Below are positions 51,677 through 58,090 of a DNA stretch of 58,090 nucleotides, piece after piece. The first letter of the stretch is position 1. Every line of letters begins with the position of its first letter. Below the pieces are notes generated by a model. It ran no database searches, was not told the DNA's origin, and saw only the letters and a program-made list of their open reading frames with translations. The DNA is from Gammaproteobacteria bacterium. Lineage in GTDB: Bacteria; Pseudomonadota; Gammaproteobacteria; Competibacterales; Competibacteraceae. Made by a program: the position numbers and the translations under genes. The stretch lies in contig JACKMZ010000014.1 in assembly GCA_024235135.1 (NCBI GenBank), positions 1 through 58,090 on the forward strand, in the 5' to 3' direction.

Positions 51677-52636
51677 TCATCCATCCAGCCAGTAGTCTCT
51701 GATCCATGCAATGGTTGGAGCCAAGTCCAGGTTTGACGCGAATTCAACCAGTTCCGGGATTCGCTTCCAGCCATCCATGGGGAAGGCCTGGTCCTCGGGA
51801 AATACCGGGGAAACCCGGTGATAGCGATCACCGAGGAGCTGTCGGCATTGGTAGTCGGCAATACTCATGTTGCCGGCGGTAATCAACCCGAGCAAGGGCT
51901 TCACCCACTGGGTCTGTCCCCAGTCGTGACGATCCCCCCCGATCCGCATCAGGTTGCGCCCGGTTCCCAACGACAGCAGGGCAATCTGCTCCAACGGGGC
52001 GGGCCGACGAACCGACCGGCGGTCCTGGGTCTGGGCAAGCGCCGCCATCGCGGGATTGTTGGCGACCACCCCGCCATCAATATAGCCATCGACCGACGGG
52101 AAAAAGGTGGGGGCGGCGCTGGTATACAGCGCGACACGGCAGGCCTGTTGTTCGCGGTCGCTGTCCCGCCCGGGGTAATTGTGAAAAAACTTGGGGGCCC
52201 AGCTCCGCTTCAGCGGGTCTGGGTTCCGGTTGTCCAGATCGAATGTGGAAATCAGCACCCGTCGGGAAAGATCGCCCAGGGTGGTCGTTCCGAACATCGA
52301 CCGCAGTACCCGGGACAAGGGACGAAGGCTGTATTGAGCACCAACCAATGCGCCGAGGTCTCGGAGATTGTCGCGCCAGGAGTCGGCAAAGATTTCAGCA
52401 CTCCGAGTTTCATACAGGTCGCGCAGCTCGCGCGGGCTCAACCCATGGGCCAGTCCAAGGGCAACGATCCCCCCGGTCGAGGTGCCTGCAAGAAGATCCG
52501 CCCGCCGTCGCCATCCCGGCACTGCATCATCCAAACGCTCCAACAGAATCAGGGTCAACACCCCGCGTATACCCCCGCCATCAAAAGACAGGACACGGTC
52601 CGGTGAAGCTGACTTTGGAGAAAGGGTTGGGCTCAT
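51677..52636 (-). CDS. Patatin-like phospholipase
   Basis: 319 residues. The oxyanion loop is FDGGGIRGVLTLIL, the nucleophile elbow GTSTGGIVALGLA (G-x-S-x-G) and the catalytic Asp in YIDGGVVANNPAMA. All parts of the Ser-Asp dyad are present, so it should be an active lipid acyl hydrolase. No signal peptide is evident. It could also be a CapV-like effector, but no cyclase gene is near, so a housekeeping or virulence-type patatin is more likely. Confidence 0.9.
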   Translation of the reverse strand: MSPTLSPKSASPDRVLSFDGGGIRGVLTLILLERLDDAVPGWRRRADLLAGTSTGGIVALGLAHGLSPRELRDLYETRSAEIFADSWRDNLRDLGALVGAQYSLRPLSRVLRSMFGTTTLGDLSRRVLISTFDLDNRNPDPLKRSWAPKFFHNYPGRDSDREQQACRVALYTSAAPTFFPSVDGYIDGGVVANNPAMAALAQTQDRRSVRRPAPLEQIALLSLGTGRNLMRIGGDRHDWGQTQWVKPLLGLITAGNMSIADYQCRQLLGDRYHRVSPVFPEDQAFPMDGWKRIPELVEFASNLDLAPTIAWIRDYWLDG

Positions 52637-52834
52637 GGGGGAGAAGGGTTTCAGGTGTCAGGTTACAGGTGTCAGGTTTCAGAACATCATCAATGAAATG
52701 CCGCTGAAATCCAGATAAAGGGTCGAGTCCTGATTTAAAGTTGTCACGCTGACTCATTCATTTCTGTTGTTTGTTTGCTTCTTCAACGAGGGGCGTAGCC
52801 CCCGTTGCCCCTCCTCCGGAGGAGGGGCAAAATT

Positions 52835-53656
52835 TCAGGCAGCCTTCCTGTGAATTTCCTCTGGTGTGCACAGCTTTAACGACCGATGCGGGCGGCGTGT
52901 GTTGTACAGCCGGACAGCCTCATCCACCGCAGTGCACAATTGAACGACACTCTGGAACCTGTAATTCAGGAAGTACTCCTGCTTGAGTATTCCGTTTACA
53001 CGCTCTGCCAGCGCATTCTCGGCGCAATGATCTTCCTCGGTCATACTCACCGGCATCCCATGCTTCTGGAGCTCTTTGACGTACTCGTGAGAACAGTACT
53101 GGCAGCCGCGATCGGAATGGTGGATCGGATGAGTTCCCTCCGGAAGTTGATCGATGGCCATGGCAAGCGCTTTGAGCGTATCCTGGGTTTCCAACGTCCG
53201 CCCCACATGATAGCCAACGACCTTACGAGAGTACTTGTCGGTGATCAGACTCAGGTACAGGAAGTCTTCCCGTGTCCGAATATAGGTGATGTCGCTTACC
53301 CACACTTGATGAGGGCCTGTCAGTGTCAGATCTTTGATCTGGTTCGCAAATACTGGCAGGCTGTGTGCACTGTGTGTGGTTCGTGGAGCCTTTGGAAGTG
53401 GTTCCAGAAGAAGGGATTGATTCCTGAGTACCTCGAAAAAACGGTCGCGACCAAGCCTCACATCCTCATCTTCTAACCGCTCACGAAGCATCTTGTGTAG
53501 CTTGAGTCCACCCAGTCGTGGTTGCACCGCACGCTCAGCCTCTACCAGGTGCCTCACAAACTGTTCATCAACCTGCTTGCGCTTACGAGACGTGCGCGTC
53601 TTGTAGAAGTTCTGTCGGCTCATACCAGCGGCTTTGCATAGTTCGGCAACTGTCAT
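52835..53656 (-). CDS. IS3-family transposase OrfB
   Basis: 273 residues with the DDE core: VWVSDITYIRT, PIHHSDRGCQYCSHEYV and CAENALAERVNGILKQEY, and the C-terminal LYNTRRPHRSLK. Catalytic residues are all present. It overlaps orfA by 4 nt (ATGA). Confidence 0.93.
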   Translation of the reverse strand: MTVAELCKAAGMSRQNFYKTRTSRKRKQVDEQFVRHLVEAERAVQPRLGGLKLHKMLRERLEDEDVRLGRDRFFEVLRNQSLLLEPLPKAPRTTHSAHSLPVFANQIKDLTLTGPHQVWVSDITYIRTREDFLYLSLITDKYSRKVVGYHVGRTLETQDTLKALAMAIDQLPEGTHPIHHSDRGCQYCSHEYVKELQKHGMPVSMTEEDHCAENALAERVNGILKQEYFLNYRFQSVVQLCTAVDEAVRLYNTRRPHRSLKLCTPEEIHRKAA

Positions 53657-54054
53657 CGCTGCTCCTTCCGCGAGCCCTTGCGCAGTTCGGACAGCGTCAT
53701 AGCGTTCTTTTTTTTAAAGTCGTCGGGATCAACACCCATTCGATCACAGGCAACATGCAAATAGGCCTTCTCAAGGCAATGGTCGATATGTGCATCGGCT
53801 ACGGCAGCCTCCAGTTCGCGAATCCGCTTCCGGGCCGCCTTTAACTCATCGTGTTCTTTCAAGGTCTCTATCCTTATCCGCTTAGGCAGCATGTCGTTGC
53901 GGCCATACTTGCGAACCCAGCCCAACACCGTCATCGCACCGCGGATACCGTACACCCTGCGCGCATGCCCGATCGATGTGTGCTTACCTCGCTCAATCTC
54001 CTCAACAACCTGACGCTTAAACGCCTCACTATAACGAATGGATTTGTTCTCCAT
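53653..54054 (-). CDS. IS3-family transposase OrfA
   Basis: 133 residues from MENKSIRYSEAFKRQVVEEI at 54054. It has an HTH_Tnp_1-type domain (RRVYGIRGAMTVLGWVRKYG) and a coiled coil (HDELKAARKRIRELEAAVAD). An in-frame ATG at 54084 adds ten residues. Confidence 0.9.
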   Translation of the reverse strand: MENKSIRYSEAFKRQVVEEIERGKHTSIGHARRVYGIRGAMTVLGWVRKYGRNDMLPKRIRIETLKEHDELKAARKRIRELEAAVADAHIDHCLEKAYLHVACDRMGVDPDDFKKKNAMTLSELRKGSRKEQR

Positions 54055-54225
54055 GACCTTGATTCTCCTATGGTCATGTGACAACCTATTTCAGGATGGG
54101 ACCATCGTCCCTATATCCTGACCCCCGAAACCCGACACCTGCCTGCCCGGCCAAGAGAAACCTTTTTCCTGTATCCACGCAAAAACTCTGTCATGGTACC
54201 GGCAACGCAGCGCAAGAGGTGAGGT

Positions 54226-55089
54226 ATGTTCAAGACGGTTGGAAAAGAAGTCTGGGCGTTTGACCTGGAATGGTGTCCGGATCCGCAGGCCGGGCGGTTG
54301 CTCTATCATCTCCCGGAGGATATGCCGGACGCGGAAGTCGTTGCGGAAATGTGGGTACGCAATGGGGCAACCGAAGAGGATCCCACACCGTTTTTGAAAA
54401 CGGTGCTCTGCCGGGTGGTGTCGATCGCAGCCATTCAGCGGAAGGTGAAAGGAACTGGAGAGATTGAACTCAACCTGCTTTGGCTGCCGCGGGATGTGGA
54501 CGATCCCAAGCAACAAGCCGAAGCCGTGATCATCGGTAAATTTCTTCAGGCGGTGGGGCGGTTCAAGCCACAACTGGTCGGGTTTAATTCAAACAATGCT
54601 GACTTGAAAATCCTGATCCAGCGGGCTGCCGTGTTGGGTATTTCCGCCCCTGGTTTTTGCCAGCGGCCGGAAAAGCCGTGGGATGGCTTCGACTACTTTT
54701 CCCGACAAAGCGAGGCCCACATCGACATGATGGACATTCTCGGGACCTGGGGTAAGGGCGGGGTATCCCTCAACGAAATCGCCACGCTCTCCGGTATTCC
54801 GGGAAAGATGGATACCAGCGGCGAAAACGTGCCGGTGATGTGGCTCAAGGGCCAGTGGAGGGAAATCATCGAGTACAATTGCTTTGATGCCCTCACCACC
54901 TATCTGGTCTGGCTCCGCCTTGCCCACATGGCCGGACACCTGGCCCGCGAGGCTTATGGGGAAGAGCAGGAGCAGGTGCGGGAACTGATCATGACCTTGT
55001 CCGAGGATCCCTCCCACGAATACCTCACCCGCTACTTTGATGAGTGGGAAAGACTGCAACAAGCCACCGGACAGTGTCCCGGGTTGTAG
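54226..55089 (+). CDS. Predicted 3'-5' exonuclease (PolB-like/DnaQ fold)
   Basis: 287 residues, preceded by GAGGTGAGGT. Exonuclease motifs of the DEDD superfamily are visible: Exo I WAFDLEWCPD, Exo II LVGFNSNNADLKIL, and Exo III IEYNCFDALTTYLVWL (Tyr/Asp). It matches the stand-alone PolB-exonuclease-like family, of unknown physiological role, probably in DNA repair. No polymerase is attached. Confidence 0.8.
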   Translation: MFKTVGKEVWAFDLEWCPDPQAGRLLYHLPEDMPDAEVVAEMWVRNGATEEDPTPFLKTVLCRVVSIAAIQRKVKGTGEIELNLLWLPRDVDDPKQQAEAVIIGKFLQAVGRFKPQLVGFNSNNADLKILIQRAAVLGISAPGFCQRPEKPWDGFDYFSRQSEAHIDMMDILGTWGKGGVSLNEIATLSGIPGKMDTSGENVPVMWLKGQWREIIEYNCFDALTTYLVWLRLAHMAGHLAREAYGEEQEQVRELIMTLSEDPSHEYLTRYFDEWERLQQATGQCPGL

Positions 55090-55178
55090 GTCCAACCCCA
55101 ATCGAATGAAACCTGTAATGCTTTGATACTTCCTACGAAGGACAGGAGGACAATCAATCCTTCACGTATGAGGTTTCC

Positions 55179-55754
55179 ATGAAAAGTGTACTGCTGTTTT
55201 TATTCGCGATGGCCGGGAACACCGGATTTGCTTTCCCGGTTTTGGCGGGTGACACCCTGGAGGTGCCGGAGCGGGTCCTGTTCGATTTCCGCCGTGAGCC
55301 CGATCGGGAACGTTGGCAAGTGGAGGATGATGTCGTCATGGGCGGGCGCTCACAGGGGGACTTTTATGTCGATGGCGAGGGGAACGGTATTTTTTCCGGG
55401 GTGGTGTCGCTGGAAAATGATGGGGGCTTCTCCTCGGTGCAGGCCTATTTTGAGCCGATCGATGTATCCGCTTACCGGGTGGCCGTATTACGGGTCAAAG
55501 GAGATGGCAAGCGGTATCAGTTCCGGGTGGAGTCGGTACCGGGGGAGCGCCATTCTTACATCCACCATTTTCAGACCAGCGGGGAATGGGAAACCATCGA
55601 GATCCCTCTCGCCGATATGGTCCCGATGCATCACGGGAACCGCCTCGACTTGCCCAACTACCCGGGAAAAACCATGTCCCATGCCCGGTTTATGATTGCC
55701 AACGGACAGGCGGAGGCCTTTCGGCTGGAAATCGACCGGGTTTCCTTGCGGTAG
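55179..55754 (+). CDS. CIA30-family secreted protein
   Basis: 191 residues with a signal peptide (MKSVLLFLFAMAGNTGFAFP). The CIA30-like core includes LFDFRREPDRERWQVEDDVV, then MGGRSQGDF, FSGVVSLENDGGFSSVQAYF and a final beta strand. The family is named for complex I assembly in eukaryotes, but bacterial secreted versions are probably carbohydrate-binding-like proteins. It stands alone here. Confidence 0.8.
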   Translation: MKSVLLFLFAMAGNTGFAFPVLAGDTLEVPERVLFDFRREPDRERWQVEDDVVMGGRSQGDFYVDGEGNGIFSGVVSLENDGGFSSVQAYFEPIDVSAYRVAVLRVKGDGKRYQFRVESVPGERHSYIHHFQTSGEWETIEIPLADMVPMHHGNRLDLPNYPGKTMSHARFMIANGQAEAFRLEIDRVSLR

Positions 55755-56035
55755 TCAAACAACCGGACCTGACCGTGCCCAATCGCGCTCCATGTGTATC
55801 CATGGGCCAACCTTGTCCTCTGTGGTGATAATCACCGTTCTTGAGACCGAAACCCCGCCCCCCGCCCTCACCCGCGTCGATCCATGGGCAATCCGTGGTT
55901 CTCATGCGTCGCTGGCTCTCCCCCAACACAGATTGAACCAGCCTTTCAGAGGGTCCATCCTAGACAACCGGGGAAAATCCCCCTATCTTGGATGGGTTCA
56001 ACGACGATTCATTTTATTGCATGGAGGACAGGACT

Positions 56036-57232
56036 GTGAGCGAGAACGAAAAGAAACCGGAAGAGCAGGCAACCCCAGAGACTTCAGCCGAAGTCGTGAA
56101 ATCTTCAGGAAACAACGTGGAAGTATCGGGTGAGATGCTTCAGGAAGCTGTGGTCCAACTGCGGCGTCTGACCGAGCTGCGTCAAAAGGAAGCCGAACGG
56201 CAGGAGCGGGCGATCAGCCAGATGAACGCGACCATCCGGAAAAATGCCATGCTGAACCGGCTGGTGTTGTTTGCCTCTGCGCTGGTGGTTCTGGTGGTGT
56301 TCGGGCTGGCGTTCATGATCAAAACCGTCAATGTCAAACAGGAGGCCGCAGCATCCGCCATTCAGGGGGTTGAATCCACGTTATCCGCCACGGCCGCCAC
56401 CGTTTCCAAATCCGCCGAACAGCAGATTGCCGCCCTCAGCACGGTGAAGACGGAGTTGACCCAGGCCAAGGATGAGCAGATCCAGATCGTCAAGGGTATG
56501 CAGGCCGAGTTGGCTTCCACCCGGGATGGGGTTTCCGAAAAAATTGAAACCACCCGGGATGAGATTATCGACGGTCTACAGGCCAGTCGGCAGGTTCAGA
56601 CCGAGGTCGCGCAGAAGATCGACAGTCAACTCGAAGCGGTGCGCAGCGAGCGGGATGCGGTTCGGGAAGAAGTATTCAATGCCATCGATACCCGGTCGCG
56701 CGAATTCACCGAACGTGAATTGGCGCTGATCGCAGAGAAGGAACACATTGAAGAATTGAAGAAACTTGCCGCGCAGGAACGGCGCGATGCGATCAACGAA
56801 GCCATTGCCCGATTGAAAGCGATGAATGAAGCCCTGATGCAGGAAGCTGAGGGCCTGGCCCCCGAAGCCGCAAGCACGGAAACCTCTGAACCGGCCGTGA
56901 CGGCGGAGGAAGAGGTTGAAACCGAGTCCGCGCCGGCGGTTGACACCGAAGCGGTGATTGAAAACACGGGGGATGAAGCAGTCGCAACGGAAGCGGATGT
57001 GGCCGAAGAGGGCGCGGCCGAAGAGGTGGTCGTGATTGAAGACCCGGTCCTCGTGGAAGCGGTGGAAGCGGATGTCGAGGACGCGGTGGAAGTCGCGACG
57101 GATGCCGCAGTCGAAGCGGTCGAGGAAGCGGTCGCCCCTTCGGTTGAAGTCATCGAGACAGCGGCAGACGCAGCAGCGGACGCCGGGGACGAAGCGACGG
57201 TCGAAACCCTGGAACCGGCCCAGGCACCCTGA
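56036..57232 (+). CDS. Membrane-anchored coiled-coil protein with Ala/Glu/Val-rich tail
   Basis: The GTG start at 56036, seven nt after GGAGGA, gives 398 residues; ATG at 56021 overlaps that ribosome site. One membrane helix (LNRLVLFASALVVLVVFGLA, near residue 80) separates a short acidic N-terminus from a long coiled coil (to about 275) and a tail of about 115 residues almost only A, E, V, D and T. I do not recognise a family; a structural or envelope-tethering role is likely. Confidence 0.6.
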   Translation: MSENEKKPEEQATPETSAEVVKSSGNNVEVSGEMLQEAVVQLRRLTELRQKEAERQERAISQMNATIRKNAMLNRLVLFASALVVLVVFGLAFMIKTVNVKQEAAASAIQGVESTLSATAATVSKSAEQQIAALSTVKTELTQAKDEQIQIVKGMQAELASTRDGVSEKIETTRDEIIDGLQASRQVQTEVAQKIDSQLEAVRSERDAVREEVFNAIDTRSREFTERELALIAEKEHIEELKKLAAQERRDAINEAIARLKAMNEALMQEAEGLAPEAASTETSEPAVTAEEEVETESAPAVDTEAVIENTGDEAVATEADVAEEGAAEEVVVIEDPVLVEAVEADVEDAVEVATDAAVEAVEEAVAPSVEVIETAADAAADAGDEATVETLEPAQAP

Positions 57233-57259
57233 ACAGATGGTTCGTCCCGTATGAAGACG

Positions 57260-57290
57260 ACAACCGGAGGGCGTCACGTCCTTCGGTTGT
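57260..57290 (+). terminator. Hairpin after the coiled-coil gene
   Basis: ACAACCGGAGG (57260-57270) pairs with CCTTCGGTTGT (57280-57290), an 11-bp stem with one G-T pair, followed by TGTTGGGG. The T-run is poor, but position between two same-strand genes fits a terminator. Confidence 0.5.
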
Positions 57291-57308
57291 TGTTGGGGAG
57301 CCCGAGGG

Positions 57309-57962
57309 ATGAAGCAAGATCTGGTACGGCAAAAACGGCTTTTTTTGCTGGGGATCTGCTGGCTGGGTTGGGCAGGCAGTGTTCAAGCCTTTCTGACCAT
57401 TACCTGGCCGGGCCCGGCCGGTGGCCAAACCGGACAATCCGTTTGGATCGAGCAGGCGATACGGTTTTCCTCCCCGTTCGGCTTGCTCCACAGTGATCCC
57501 AGTGCAACGCTTCCCGACAATGGCGGGTCTTTTCTTCAGACTTCCTTCGGGCAGGACCCGCTGACCTTCCAGCCGACAAACGGATTGCTGATAACCCTGC
57601 TCCAGGTGGATCTGGCCGAATACAGCACCACCTTCCCGTTCCCCAAGGAAGTGGTCTTCACCGGCTACCTGAGCGGGGGGGGCACCGTTACCAATCTTTT
57701 TGTCACCGATGGAATCATCGACGGCACCGGACCGGAAACCGACTTTCAGACGTTTACCTTTTCCGCCGACTTCACCGGACTCACCCATGTCGACGTAAGC
57801 TCACCGGCCTTCAGCATGGACAATCTGGTCCTCGAGGTCATCCCGGAACCCGCGAGCGGGCTGCTCTTGATTCTGGGGGGTCTGGCCGCCTGCGGTTCCG
57901 GTCCATGGAACCGGGCCCGCCGGAAATATCAAAACCCTGATCAACCAGCCCGTTCAGGCTGA
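57309..57962 (+). CDS. PEP-CTERM sorted exported protein
   Basis: 217 residues: a signal peptide (KRLFLLGICWLGWAGSVQA), a beta-rich domain of unknown role, and the C-terminal sorting signal VIPEPASGLLLILGGLAACG followed by basic residues. Such proteins are processed by exosortase and linked to extracellular polysaccharide. The genome should therefore encode an exosortase. It converges on aspS with a 5-nt gap. Confidence 0.85.
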   Translation: MKQDLVRQKRLFLLGICWLGWAGSVQAFLTITWPGPAGGQTGQSVWIEQAIRFSSPFGLLHSDPSATLPDNGGSFLQTSFGQDPLTFQPTNGLLITLLQVDLAEYSTTFPFPKEVVFTGYLSGGGTVTNLFVTDGIIDGTGPETDFQTFTFSADFTGLTHVDVSSPAFSMDNLVLEVIPEPASGLLLILGGLAACGSGPWNRARRKYQNPDQPARSG

Positions 57963-57967
57963 CCCTG

Positions 57968-58090
57968 TCAGACCGGCTCGACTTCCGGAAGAGCCAACTC
58001 GAGATGCACATCCCGAAGCTGGCGGCCATCCACCGTGGAGGGCGCCCCCATCATCAAATCCATCGCCTTCTGGGTTTTCGGAAATGCGAT
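57968..58090 (-). CDS. aspS: Aspartyl-tRNA synthetase, C-terminal end (5' part outside window)
   Basis: Translating the minus strand to the TGA at 57968-57970 gives 40 residues, beginning IAFPKTQKAMDLMMGAPSTV and ending LALPEVEPV. This matches the C-terminus of bacterial AspRS, where IAFPKTQ and LM-GAPS-VD are strongly conserved. It is not a shadow of the PEP-CTERM gene, which ends 5 nt away on the other strand. Confidence 0.88.
   Translation of the reverse strand: MAFPKTQKAMDLMMGAPSTVDGRQLRDVHLELALPEVEPV

Larger units (their letters stand above)
52728..54096 (-). mobile_element. IS3-family insertion sequence 2
   Basis: Inverted ends: tcctgatttaaagttgtcac (52728-52747) and the reverse complement of 54078-54096 (tcctgaaataggttgtcac). 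Between them lie orfA and orfB on the minus strand in intact form. No clear target duplication is visible. It is not closely related to IS3-family element 1. Confidence 0.8.

Noticed and set aside
51677..52636. Patatin gene as a CBASS effector
   Set aside because: No CD-NTase or accessory gene is adjacent, and it converges with a DUF2062 gene in the right flank, so there is no support for a CBASS operon.
1..58090. CRISPR array or rRNA operon
   Set aside because: No regularly spaced 25-40-bp direct repeats with unique spacers and no rRNA-like sequence were seen. The iterons at 41.2 kb are too short and too close.

Overview
The window is GC-rich DNA from a Gram-negative bacterium. Signal peptides, an outer-membrane barrel protein and a PEP-CTERM protein support this; the PEP-CTERM protein and the general gene style would fit Verrucomicrobiota/Kiritimatiellota or a neighbouring phylum, but this is a weak inference. 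Chromosomal genes occupy the two flanks: a NikR-controlled nickel ECF-transporter operon on the left (1-2657) and DUF2062, patatin, exonuclease, CIA30, coiled-coil, PEP-CTERM and aspS genes on the right (about 51.1-58.1 kb). Between them lie about 48 kb of accessory DNA in two blocks. Block A (about 2796-29309) is a 26.5-kb island that splits a host tRNA-Pro(UGG) gene exactly in its anticodon loop. The 5' half is at 2757-2795 and the 3' half at 29300-29347. They share a 10-bp core (agctttggga) and joining them rebuilds a perfect cloverleaf. The island carries its own intact but different tRNA-Pro(UGG) at 3066-3142. Its genes diverge from a regulatory region at 13.76-13.90 kb holding an NsrR-type operator. 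The leftward arm holds nsrR, PTS enzyme I, an AhpD-like protein, copper nitrite reductase, DUF488, pyruvate dehydrogenase E1a/E1b/E2, an epimerase, a methionine/cystathionine PLP enzyme and a VOC protein. The rightward arm holds a Cys-rich small protein, ndh, gdhA, cysK, a racemase, a uracil-DNA-glycosylase-like protein, a cytochrome c-FTR1 iron permease, a second DUF488, metE and a CopD-like protein. A second NO-linked unit (PAS protein / Rrf2 - small protein - NnrS - cytochrome P450) closes the island. Together these suggest a nitric-oxide/nitrite-responsive metabolic island. Block B (about 29.3-51 kb) is a defence island. It starts with a decapitated serine-recombinase relic and an IS3-family element. 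Next comes a 13.8-kb segment bounded by a 250-bp inverted repeat made of a string of hairpins. This segment encodes a type I restriction-modification operon in the order XRE regulator, hsdM, DUF4062-ATPase, hsdS, HEPN protein, hsdR, SIR2-DUF4020 protein. The SIR2 gene probably starts at ATT. To its right lies a hairpin-rich non-coding stretch and then a second defence-like operon: a Cys-rich protein, an AlbA_2/ATP-binding protein and a primase-helicase-nuclease fusion of the TOTE type. A second IS3-family element (52.7-54.1 kb) sits among the right-flank genes. No CRISPR array and no rRNA were seen.
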